Shown: in pieces, positions 7,337-14,595 of the stretch
Numbering within the stretch: the stretch's first letter is position 1
How the letters are laid out: every line of letters begins with the position of its first letter
From: CAZZBK01 sp964652155
Lineage (GTDB): Bacteria > Planctomycetota > Planctomycetia > Pirellulales > PNKZ01
Length of the DNA stretch: 36,952 bases
Direction of reading: 5' to 3'
NCBI GenBank assembly: GCA_964652155.1
Contig: CAZZBK010000044.1
Span: forward strand, 1-36,952
Notes under the pieces: model-generated
Told to the model about the DNA's origin: nothing
Seen by the model: the letters and a program-made list of their open reading frames with translations, nothing else
Database searches by the model: none
Position numbers and translations under genes: made by a program

Positions 7337-9553
7337 TTAGCGTAGTTGGTCGATCTTGCGGCGGGCCTCGAGATGCCCGAGGGCGGCGGCTTTGCGATAC
7401 CACTTGAGCGCTTCAGCGCGGTCGCGAGCAACGCCCACGCCGTCTTCATACATGCCACCCAGATTGGCCTGGGCGATGGAATTGCCCGACTCGGCCGCTT
7501 TGCGGTACCACGTGAGCGCGATTGCCGGGTCACGTGACACGCCGCGGCCATTGCGGTAACAGTAGCCGAGTTGAGCTTGGGCGATGGTGTCCCCTTGCTC
7601 GGCGGCCTTCTGGAACCAGCGGACCGCTTCGGAGGCATCGGTGGCGACGCCGACGCCGTGCAGGTAGCAGTTGCCCAGATTGGTCTGCGCGACGGCTGCG
7701 CCGTTTTCGGCCGCTTTGCGATACCAGCTCACGGCTTGCTCGGCGCTGGCCGTGACACCGCGTCCTGTTTCGTACATCGTGCCCAAGGCGGCTTCGGATA
7801 GGGCATGTCCGCTTTTGGCCGCTTCGCGATACCACTTGAGCGCTTCGCCATTGTCCTGCGGGCAACCTTTGCCATTGAGATAGGCTTGCGCCAAGCGGAA
7901 GGCTCCGTCGGCGTCGCCGGCGGCGGCCCCTTTGCGGAACAGCGACACGGCCGTCTCGTAATTCTGTTCCAGGCCACGACCATCGTAATACAACGATCCC
8001 AGCGCGGTGAAGCCGCGTTTGTCGCCGGCCTCGGCGATGCGTTGCCACCACCGCGCGGCTTCGAGACGATCTTCGCTGACGCCAATGCCTTGCTGGACGC
8101 AGCGCGCCCATTGTACCTGCGACTCCAAGTCGCCACGGACCGCCGCCAGCTTGTAGAGCTTGGCCGCGTAGGGAAGATCCCGCTCGTAAAGTTCGCCCGA
8201 TTCGACGAGCAAGCCCATCGTGCGTATGGCAACCAGGTCTCCTTGTTGAAAGGCCTGTTCGTACCAGCGGCGGGCTTCGCTCAGATTTTTGTCAACACCC
8301 AAGCCAAGGGCAAAGATGCGGGCTACGTTTTGCTGCGCGCCGGCGCGACCGGCCTCGGCCGCCTTGAGCGACCACTGCAAGGCTTCGTCTAGGTTCTGTT
8401 CGATGCCGACGCCATCGAGATACGCGGCGCCGAGCTGCGCTTGTGCCCACACGACCTGGGCTTCGGCGGCCTTCTTGATCCAGCGCATCGATTGCGCCAC
8501 GTCGCGCTCGACCCCCTCGCCGCGATAGTAGGCCATGCCCAGTTGGTGCTCGGCCTGATGATCGCCGGCCTCGGCTTTGGCCTTGAGCTGCATGAACAAC
8601 TGTTCGGCAGTCGGTCGGGCCTCGGCCGTGACGTCGAACGTGAGCAACTCTCCCTCGCGGCGGACCTCGAGCTTCGCGTGTTGGCCGACGCTGAGCGCGG
8701 CGATAGCCGCTTCGAGGGCGTGGCTCTCCAGCACTTCCAGGCCGTCAATACGCACAATCCGGTCGTCGCTACGGATGCCTGTGCGATCAGCGGGCGTATC
8801 GGGCCGAACACGCCAGACGCGAACGTCGTCGCAATAATTGGTCGTGTCCATGCCGATCCAAACGGCCAGCGAGGTGTTGGCGACGGGGAGCGACACCGGG
8901 GCGGTTGTCGAGAGGGTTGCCGGCGCGGTTAAGCGCGCGGTGATCGACTTTTTCTCGCCGCTGCGCCAGACTTCAAATTGCAATGAGCCCCCCGCGGACT
9001 TCTTGAGCAGCACGGCGGCTAGCGCCGCGGGGTCGACGAGCTGCACGCCGTCGCATCGCAAGAGCACGTCCCGTTTGCGCAAGCCGGTCGTCGCGGCGGG
9101 TGAGCTTGGCTCGACGACGGTCACCAAGAGGCCCATCGGCTCCGCGAGTTCAAGCAAGTCGGCCAGCTTCGTGTCGAGCGGCTCCACTTTCAAGCCTTGG
9201 AGCAGGTCGCTGGGCGAGAGTGGACGCTTCTGCGGCTGGGGCGAGTCGATGCGGACACGCTGGCCGACGAGCACTTTGCCGCTGGCCTCGTCGATCCGGG
9301 CGACGACGGTTCGTTCGCGCAGTGCTTTGACCTGACCGCGGGCGACCCGCGCCGAGCCGACACCGGGCACCTCGACAAATACTTCGAGCTTGTCGCCGAC
9401 GCTGGGGACCCATTCGCCCTGCGGCGTGATGAGAACCTCGTCGCCGGGTGTTGCCATGATCTGGCCGGTGATCGTTTCCGCCTGGGCGAGTCCGCTCGAG
9501 TGGACGAACAACCCACTGACCGCAATCGCAAAAAGAGCAACCGCACGCGTCAT
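7337..9553 (-). CDS. Secreted protein with two PDZ domains and eleven Sel1 repeats
   Basis: The 738-residue product starts with a signal peptide (residues 1-25, ending GLAQA). The ATG at 9553 has a strong AGGAGG 6 bases upstream (9561-9566 on the plus strand); an in-frame extension to 9781 is therefore not the start. Residues about 27-105 form a small beta domain (GQIMATPGDEVLITPQG, VGDKLEVFVEV, RVARGQV) that I would compare with FlgT C-terminal-like barrels. Residues about 120-208 and 228-310 are two PDZ domains with the usual S-P-A-A-x-T-G-L-R-x-x-D and T-P-A-D-R-T-G-I-R-x-x-D loops. From residue 327 to the end run eleven gapless 36-residue Sel1-like repeats (type AQANLGGMYEDGVGV, then ALKWYRKAA) and a half cap. 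No protease or other catalytic domain is present, so a periplasmic scaffold or adaptor is the likely role. Repeats 4 and 5 are the most diverged. Confidence 0.9.
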   Translation of the reverse strand: MTRAVALFAIAVSGLFVHSSGLAQAETITGQIMATPGDEVLITPQGEWVPSVGDKLEVFVEVPGVGSARVARGQVKALRERTVVARIDEASGKVLVGQRVRIDSPQPQKRPLSPSDLLQGLKVEPLDTKLADLLELAEPMGLLVTVVEPSSPAATTGLRKRDVLLRCDGVQLVDPAALAAVLLKKSAGGSLQFEVWRSGEKKSITARLTAPATLSTTAPVSLPVANTSLAVWIGMDTTNYCDDVRVWRVRPDTPADRTGIRSDDRIVRIDGLEVLESHALEAAIAALSVGQHAKLEVRREGELLTFDVTAEARPTAEQLFMQLKAKAEAGDHQAEHQLGMAYYRGEGVERDVAQSMRWIKKAAEAQVVWAQAQLGAAYLDGVGIEQNLDEALQWSLKAAEAGRAGAQQNVARIFALGLGVDKNLSEARRWYEQAFQQGDLVAIRTMGLLVESGELYERDLPYAAKLYKLAAVRGDLESQVQWARCVQQGIGVSEDRLEAARWWQRIAEAGDKRGFTALGSLYYDGRGLEQNYETAVSLFRKGAAAGDADGAFRLAQAYLNGKGCPQDNGEALKWYREAAKSGHALSEAALGTMYETGRGVTASAEQAVSWYRKAAENGAAVAQTNLGNCYLHGVGVATDASEAVRWFQKAAEQGDTIAQAQLGYCYRNGRGVSRDPAIALTWYRKAAESGNSIAQANLGGMYEDGVGVARDRAEALKWYRKAAALGHLEARRKIDQLR

Positions 9554-9963
9554 GAACAGCCTCCTGCTGATAATCTGACGAGCCGCCTCACGAACAGATC
9601 CAAAGAGGGTGGACTCGGGGCGCGGATTGTAGGGTGTGCCGCCAAGGGGGGCAAGCTCGCTCGGCGATGATCGAACGAATGTGCGCGCAGTGCTGGCGCG
9701 GTGTCGGTCTGGGCCCCGGGAATCGCACCGGTGAGGCTGAGCCAGCGGGCTCGCCAAAGCTTTCAAACGATCCGAGCTCACGGATAGTGCGACGCCCGTT
9801 TGTGGCTTCGCCCATGAGCCAACACGTTGACTGGGCTGCCCAGGTTATGGCTTTGCACCCATGACGAGCCGCCAGCAAGCTGTCTTGACCAAATCGCAGC
9901 CCTGTCGGTACCGTTCGTCTTTCATGGACCGTAACGATCGCAGCATCATCGAGGATCGAGTGG
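9554..9963. other. Intergenic region between divergent Sel1 and GT87 genes
   Basis: About 410 bases separate the two divergent starts. The left edge holds the AGGAGG ribosome site of the Sel1 gene (minus strand). A TTGACC at 9885-9890 could be a -35 for the GT87 gene, but the -10 position (TACCGT at 9909-9914) is poor. The open frames that cross the region show no recognisable features. I see no convincing RNA gene or palindrome. Confidence 0.35.
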
Positions 9964-11313
9964 ATGGCCAACGTGCGTGGGGAGATCGTGTCGATGGTCC
10001 GACCATCCGAGGCGGACGAGTCGCGTTGGGGGGGACGGCTCGTGACCCTCGTGGCGATCGCCTTGTTCATCGGCTTGCCCATCTACTTTGCTTCACGCGG
10101 CGAAGGGAGCGAGTGGTTCGATTGCTATTACACCGCGGCCTCGCATCTCATAGCCGGTGAACCGCTCTACCACAAAGCTGAATCTTACGTCTACCCGCCG
10201 GCGATGGCGCTCTTGGCTGCCCCGCTCTGCTATTTTGGCCTCCAGGGATCGCTGGCCATTTGGGGCGCGATCAATGCCGCGGCCATCTGCCTGCTCGTGA
10301 TGTGCGTGGGACGCTGGTGCAACGGCTCGCGCTGGCTCGTGTTGGACCGCTCGAACTTGGGCGTGGGACTGATCGCCAGCCTGTTGGCATTTCGCTGGTT
10401 CATCGCGCCACTAAGCCACCAGCAGTTCGATCTGGTGATTGCCGCGTTGATCCTGGGGGGCGGGCTGCTGTTGCTGCGCGGTCGTGATGTCTGGTCGGGC
10501 ACGCTCATCGGCGCCGCCGCGGCGATGAAATGCACTCCCCTGCTCTTCGCGCCCTATTTCGTCTGGCGCGGTCGCTGGCGCGCCGCGCTCATGGTGGTCG
10601 TCATGTCATGGGGGCTCAACGTGCTGCCCGACCTCTGCTTCCCGAATCAGGCCGGCACGACTTATCTCAGCCAGTGGAAAGACAAGTACCTGTTGGGCAT
10701 GTCCGGCAAGGCACCGGGTACTTGGTACAGCGATGTCACGCTCAATCAATCGATCGGCGGCGCGGTGCAACGCTTCATGCGGTTCGGCTTGCCGACCGCG
10801 CTCGATGGCCCCCGGCATGAAATTACCCAACAGGAAGCGGCCTGGATGAAGCTCGTCGTGTATGGGTTCGACCTGACGCTGCTCGCGCTGGCCGCCTGGA
10901 TCACACGTCCTGGGCGCCGACCTGAACAGGTCGAACGGGCCGAGTGCCGTGAGTCGACCGAGCGGCGTTGGGCTTGGGAGTTTTCGGCCGTCGTGTGCCT
11001 GATGCTGCTGTTGAGTCCGATGAGCAGCAAGGCGCACTACGTGGTCTTGATGCTGCCGTGTTGGTTGATCGCGAAACTCGTCTGGCAACAGCCAACAGCG
11101 CCGCGCTGGGGGATCGTCGCGCTGCTGCTCATCACCGGCCCGCTGGCCTCGAAAGACCTGTTGGGTAAATCGTTGGCCGACCTCACGCTCGTCTGGGGCT
11201 TTCCGACCGCGTTTGCCTTGATATTGCTGGGGATGAGCTTGTGGCAATTAAGCGAACGCGTTCCGCAACGGGCCAATAACTCGCAGCGGGTCCCGTTGCG
11301 CCGCGCGGCGTGA
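9964..11313 (+). CDS. GT87-type (DUF2029) polyprenyl-phosphate-dependent membrane glycosyltransferase
   Basis: This is a 449-residue polytopic membrane protein. It begins with a short charged N-terminus and a first membrane segment (about 25-43). The extracytoplasmic loop FDCYYTAASHLIAGEPLYHK follows, with aspartate 53 where GT-C enzymes of the GT87/mannosyltransferase type keep their catalytic acid, and then YVYPPAMALL. Later family features are AAAAMKCTPLLFAPYFVWRG, WYSDVTLNQS and LLLSPMSSKAHYVVLMLPCW. I count about nine to ten hydrophobic segments. The family transfers a sugar (often mannose) from a lipid-phosphate donor to a cell-surface glycolipid or glycan on the outer face of the membrane; the donor and acceptor here are unknown. 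The ATG at 9964 has little ribosome-site signal; another in-frame ATG is at 9994. It is a single gene with no polysaccharide cluster around it. Confidence 0.82.
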   Translation: MANVRGEIVSMVRPSEADESRWGGRLVTLVAIALFIGLPIYFASRGEGSEWFDCYYTAASHLIAGEPLYHKAESYVYPPAMALLAAPLCYFGLQGSLAIWGAINAAAICLLVMCVGRWCNGSRWLVLDRSNLGVGLIASLLAFRWFIAPLSHQQFDLVIAALILGGGLLLLRGRDVWSGTLIGAAAAMKCTPLLFAPYFVWRGRWRAALMVVVMSWGLNVLPDLCFPNQAGTTYLSQWKDKYLLGMSGKAPGTWYSDVTLNQSIGGAVQRFMRFGLPTALDGPRHEITQQEAAWMKLVVYGFDLTLLALAAWITRPGRRPEQVERAECRESTERRWAWEFSAVVCLMLLLSPMSSKAHYVVLMLPCWLIAKLVWQQPTAPRWGIVALLLITGPLASKDLLGKSLADLTLVWGFPTAFALILLGMSLWQLSERVPQRANNSQRVPLRRAA

Positions 11314-11352
11314 GCGTTCGAGCACTGGGCTCGCTGTTTTGCGGACTCGCGC

Positions 11353-11371
11353 CCGGTCCGAGACGGACCGG
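11353..11371. repeat. Palindromic hairpin CCGGTCCG-AGA-CGGACCGG (copy 1)
   Basis: A perfect 8-bp inverted repeat with a 3-base loop. It is followed by CTA, so on the minus strand it reads TAG-CCGGTCCG-TCT-CGGACCGG, the same sequence as the copy at 30566-30587. It lies in the gap between the convergent GT87 and sialidase genes and could act as a transcription-stop hairpin in either direction, but no T-tract follows. Confidence 0.75.
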
Positions 11372-11399
11372 CTACGATCGCATCATACGGCTGCCATAG

Positions 11400-11418
11400 C
11401 CGGTTCCTCTGGGACCGG
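11400..11418. repeat. Palindromic hairpin CCGGTTCC-TCT-GGGACCGG (copy 2, variant)
   Basis: An 8-bp stem with one G-T pair and loop TCT, preceded by ATAG and followed by AT. It is a variant of the same element as copy 1, in opposite orientation and 28 bases away in the same gap between convergent genes. Because the loop and flanks are kept while the stem has changed, a structured mobile or processed repeat is more likely than chance. Confidence 0.7.
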
Positions 11419-11447
11419 ATCTCATGCGCACCCATGAAGCGCAAGAG

Positions 11448-12698
11448 TCACTTGCTCAGCGTGTCTTGGCCGTCGGTGAGCCATTCAAGGTTGAAGCGGG
11501 CGAGCGTGAGCGTCGCGGTATTAAAGTCGCTCTTGCCATCCACGCTGCTCCGTTCATACAGACACAGCACGGTACCGTCAGCGAGCACGGCCAAGTCGCT
11601 GTAGCCGCTTCGTCCCGGTTCCAGCGCTTTGTTCACGCGCCAGCTTTGCCCCTCGTCGTAGCTCAACTTGATCGAGAGATTCTTGCGTTCGCCACGACCG
11701 GCCGGGACGCCCCGACCTTGCTTGTCGAGCAGCAAGCTGTGTGGGTTGGCAAAGACGAGGCGATTCTTGTCGGCCGTGGACATTTGCGAGAGCCGCACGA
11801 TGCTTCCCATGCAGATCGGTTCCCACAGCGCGTCGTCAAAGCGTGGCGTGGACCAATTTGCGGCGCCGTCGAGGCTGGTCGTCACCAAGCGCCGATTGGC
11901 TTGCGATTCGCTCCGCGCGTTGAGCATGACCCGGCCGTCGGCGAGTTCCACAATGACCGTCTCGTTGGGATTGATCCACTCGGCGGTGTTGGGAATGGCG
12001 ATCGCGCCACGCTGCCAGGTGCGGCCGTGGTCGTCGCTGTAGATCGTTGCCGTGACGCTGGGGCGATGCGCGTGCCCACCTTTGCCCGTCGAGAGCCAGA
12101 CCGGCACGACCAGTCGACCGCTGCGGAGTTGAATGCCGTGCGCGGGCCCCGTCGCCCGCACGTTGCATTCGTATTCGTTGCGAAACTGCTCGAACGTGGC
12201 CGAGATCTCGACAGGCTTCGACCAACTGACGCCGTCATCGTCGCTGCGGAGATAAAAGCCGCGTTGGTATTCCAGGCAGAAAATGAAATGCACACTGCCG
12301 TCACGATCGACGATGGCGACCGGATTGTTGTACGTGAACTCATGGGACTTGCCGAGCCCCTGAGCGACGGCGGCGGGATTCTTCTCCTTGGGGCCATCGA
12401 CCTGGGGCAACTTGACCATCGCGCTCCAGCTTTTGCCGCCGTCGGTCGAACGGCGCAGCACGATGTCGATCGCGTCCCAGTCTCCTTTGCCGGTGACGCG
12501 TGCCTCGCAATAGGCGAGCACCGTGCCCCGCTGGGTCACCACCACGCCTGGAATTCGGTACAAGGCGTAGCCATTCTCGCCGGCCGTGAACAAATTGATT
12601 TTATCGAGTTGGGGCTCCGCGGCGCGAGTCTTGCCGAGGGAGCCCAACAGGACGCTGGATAAAACCAAACCAACACTCAGCAGTCGTATGGATCGCAT
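11448..12698 (-). CDS. Secreted exo-alpha-sialidase (BNR/Asp-box neuraminidase)
   Basis: The 416-residue product has a signal peptide (about residues 1-27, ending TRAAEP) and a six-bladed propeller sialidase. The RIP motif is YRIP (R48). Asp-boxes lie at about 84-91 (STDGGKSW), 152-159 (SDDDGVSW), 221-228 (SDDHGRTW), 275-282 (degenerate SLDGAANW) and 346-353 (SYDEGQSW). D73 (acid/base), E246, the arginine triad R48, R262 and R338, and the nucleophile Y366 in SGYSDL have the spacing expected of bacterial GH33 enzymes, so it should be active. The likely reaction is release of terminal sialic acid outside the cytoplasm. The ATG at 12698 begins the signal peptide; the same frame continues open to 13694, but that part is the shadow of the AIM24 gene. 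No sialic acid uptake genes are nearby, so related acidic sugars are also possible substrates. No clear ribosome site is seen. Confidence 0.93.
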   Translation of the reverse strand: MRSIRLLSVGLVLSSVLLGSLGKTRAAEPQLDKINLFTAGENGYALYRIPGVVVTQRGTVLAYCEARVTGKGDWDAIDIVLRRSTDGGKSWSAMVKLPQVDGPKEKNPAAVAQGLGKSHEFTYNNPVAIVDRDGSVHFIFCLEYQRGFYLRSDDDGVSWSKPVEISATFEQFRNEYECNVRATGPAHGIQLRSGRLVVPVWLSTGKGGHAHRPSVTATIYSDDHGRTWQRGAIAIPNTAEWINPNETVIVELADGRVMLNARSESQANRRLVTTSLDGAANWSTPRFDDALWEPICMGSIVRLSQMSTADKNRLVFANPHSLLLDKQGRGVPAGRGERKNLSIKLSYDEGQSWRVNKALEPGRSGYSDLAVLADGTVLCLYERSSVDGKSDFNTATLTLARFNLEWLTDGQDTLSK

Positions 12699-12811
12699 GA
12701 TGATGGATTCACTAAGGGTGTTGAGCACGAAGTGTGTCGCCAAGCAGTCGTCGTAAAACCGGCGCGGTGGCCATCGTCGTGCCGCCGAATTTGCCCAGTG
12801 TGTGCCGCGTG

Positions 12812-13828
12812 TCAGTGGTTGTCTCCGTCGAGCATACGTCCCAGCGAGCCGAGAATCGAGCCCTCCTCGCGTCCGCCGCCGCCGGTTTGCGGAGCTGCGG
12901 CATAGATTCGACCCGCCAGCCGAGAAAACGGCAGCGATTGACACCACACGTCGCCGGGGCCTGTGAGTGTGGCGAGCACGATGCCCTCGCCGCCAAACAG
13001 CGTGTTTTTGAAGCCGCCGACGAACTCGACATCGTATTGCACCGCAGGGGTGAGCGCCACGAGGCAGCCGGTATCGAGCCGTAATTGTTCGCCGGCCGCC
13101 AAGGTGCGTTTCATCACCGTGCCGCCGGCGTGCAGCAAAGCGATTCCCCGGCCAGTGAGCCGCTGCATGATAAAGCCTTCGCCACCGAAGAGCGCGACGG
13201 CAAAGCGTTTCTGAAACGCGATGCCCACCTGAACGCCGCGCGCTGCGCAGAGGAAAGCGTCTTTCTGACAGATCATCTCGCCGCCGAGTTGTTCGAGGTG
13301 CATGGGCACGATCTTGCCCGGATAAGGCGAGGCAAAGGCGACCATCTCGCGCTGTTGGGCCACGTTGCTGAACGTGGTCATGAAGAGCGATTCGCCGGTG
13401 AGCACCCGTTTGCCCGCGCTGACCACTTTGCTCCAAAAGCCGGTTTGTTGTGGGGCCGAGGGGTCGCCAAAGACGGTGTCCATTTTGATGCCGGCGGTCA
13501 TGTACATCATGCCACCGGCCTCGGCAATGACCGTCTCGCCGGGGTCGAGCGTGACCTCGACGAATTGCATTTCGGAGCCGATGATCTCGTAGTCGATCTC
13601 GTCGGCCGTCCCCATGCCCATCGGCGGGACGGGCGGGCCACCCCCGCCGCGCAGCGCTTGCATGACCGCGGCCACATGACGTGCTTCGATCCAAGCGCTC
13701 ATGCCAGGGCCATAAACGAGCGCCCGCTCGCCCCCCACGCTGGGCAATCGGCGAACGAGATCCTCGATCGCCATTGGGCCCAGCGATTGACCATCTTGAG
13801 CCACGTACCAGACGGCTTCGCCGCTCAT
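12812..13828 (-). CDS. AIM24/TIGR00266-family protein with N-terminal GYF_2 domain
   Basis: This 338-residue protein has no signal peptide. Residues 6-60 form a GYF_2 (DUF4339-like) domain: VWYVAQDGQSLGPM, then VYGPGMSAWIEARHV. After a Gly/Pro-rich linker (about 62-75), residues 78-310 match the AIM24/TIGR00266 beta-barrel family: YEIIGSEMQFVEVTLDPGE, MMYMTAGIKMDT, GESLFMTTFSN, FLCAARGVQVG, LFGGEGFIMQRLTG and its repeat LFGGEGIVLATLTG. The tail is Gly-rich. The function of AIM24-type proteins in bacteria is unclear; the GYF_2 module suggests binding of a proline-rich partner or membrane association. The start is the ATG at 13828, with AAAGGA about 9 bases upstream; an in-frame GTG lies at 13834. 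The sialidase gene follows 113 bases downstream on the same strand, and a shared transcript is possible but unproven. Confidence 0.88.
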   Translation of the reverse strand: MSGEAVWYVAQDGQSLGPMAIEDLVRRLPSVGGERALVYGPGMSAWIEARHVAAVMQALRGGGGPPVPPMGMGTADEIDYEIIGSEMQFVEVTLDPGETVIAEAGGMMYMTAGIKMDTVFGDPSAPQQTGFWSKVVSAGKRVLTGESLFMTTFSNVAQQREMVAFASPYPGKIVPMHLEQLGGEMICQKDAFLCAARGVQVGIAFQKRFAVALFGGEGFIMQRLTGRGIALLHAGGTVMKRTLAAGEQLRLDTGCLVALTPAVQYDVEFVGGFKNTLFGGEGIVLATLTGPGDVWCQSLPFSRLAGRIYAAAPQTGGGGREEGSILGSLGRMLDGDNH

Positions 13829-14151
13829 GAGCACAATCCTTTCAAGCAGAGGGAGGAGGCGAGTGAGACGCGGTGCGCGGCCAGGCTGAAAGCCGCGACG
13901 GCAGCGTTCTGCTCATTAGATCGTCCGAGCGGGGCAGAAATCAATCGCCCCGGCAGGTAAATTCGTAGCGCGGCTAGTCTTGCCAGGCCGCGGCGTGGGG
14001 CAGGGACGTTCGGTCCTTAGCCGCGACGCGAAGCGGAGCGCGTCAACGTGAGCGCACTCAACAAGTCGCTGTCAAGGTTGCTCGCACCGCTTCGTGAGCG
14101 TGGGCAGCTCCACGGCTCCGCCGCCGGTAAGCCCTTCGAGCGAGATGGCCC
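13829..14151. other. Intergenic region, no gene seen
   Basis: This 323-base stretch lies between two minus-strand genes. A weak inverted repeat (GACGCG at 14025-14030 with CGCGTC at 14039-14044) lies within the GC-rich CCGCGACGCGAAGCGGAGCG segment, which looks like a dispersed low-complexity element. No convincing promoter or small frame is visible. The upstream AIM24 ribosome site lies at its left edge. Confidence 0.3.
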
Positions 14152-14595
14152 TTAGGCCTGGTTCGGCGCGTTGTCGAACAATCGTAGTTGGATTTGTTCG
14201 AGCCGTTCGCGGCACTTGGCCATGGCCGGAAGTTTCACGCCCCGATCGAGAATCGTCTGGTCGAGAAAGAGCTTGACGGGGTGGTCGAGTTCAAGGCTCT
14301 TGGCAAGTTGCCGCAAGGCGAGGCGGCCTTTGAAGTCGATGTTGTGGGCGCGGCACAGCTCGTTGAACAATTTCCACGGATGAAAGATGCGTTCGCCGCG
14401 CTCTTGCTTTTGGAGATACTTGGACAACGCGAAGACGGCGACCGCCACGACGGCGATGATGCCCAGCACAATGGCCCCGTCTTGCCAGCCCAGACGTGCA
14501 TTGCGCCCCCGAAACTCGCTGCCGAGCCCCTTGAAGAATGACTCAAAATCGACGGCAAACAAGACGCCGTTCAACCACCATGTGCTGAGGTTCAT
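14152..14595 (-). CDS. Small single-pass membrane protein, function unknown
   Basis: This 147-residue protein is not one I recognise. It has a short N-terminal part (1-38), one clear membrane helix at about 40-58 (AIVLGIIAVVAVAVFALS), then a basic, soluble, helical domain of about 85 residues (ERIFHPWKLFNELCRAHNID, LALRQLAKSLELDHPVKLFL). The C-terminal domain would face the cytoplasm given the positive charges that follow the helix. Its ATG overlaps the stop of the upstream HEAT-repeat gene by 3 bases (the ATGA arrangement at 14592-14595), and no strong ribosome site is seen, so translation is probably coupled to that gene. The two products are likely to work together. Coding status is supported by this overlap and by the coherent domain layout. 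Confidence 0.72.
   Translation of the reverse strand: MNLSTWWLNGVLFAVDFESFFKGLGSEFRGRNARLGWQDGAIVLGIIAVVAVAVFALSKYLQKQERGERIFHPWKLFNELCRAHNIDFKGRLALRQLAKSLELDHPVKLFLDQTILDRGVKLPAMAKCRERLEQIQLRLFDNAPNQA

Noticed and set aside
9885..9914. Possible promoter TTGACC with TACCGT for the GT87 gene
   Set aside because: The -10 match is too weak to annotate as a feature.
11424..12662. Plus-strand open frame (412 codons) opposite the sialidase
   Set aside because: The opposite strand encodes a sialidase with all active-site residues; this frame shows no domain and no signal peptide.
12699..13694. N-terminal extension of the sialidase frame
   Set aside because: The extension overlaps the AIM24 gene in another frame, is Arg/His-rich, and the signal peptide starts at the internal ATG at 12698.
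13085..13960. Plus-strand frame opposite the AIM24 gene
   Set aside because: The opposite strand matches GYF_2 and AIM24 throughout; no independent support for this frame.
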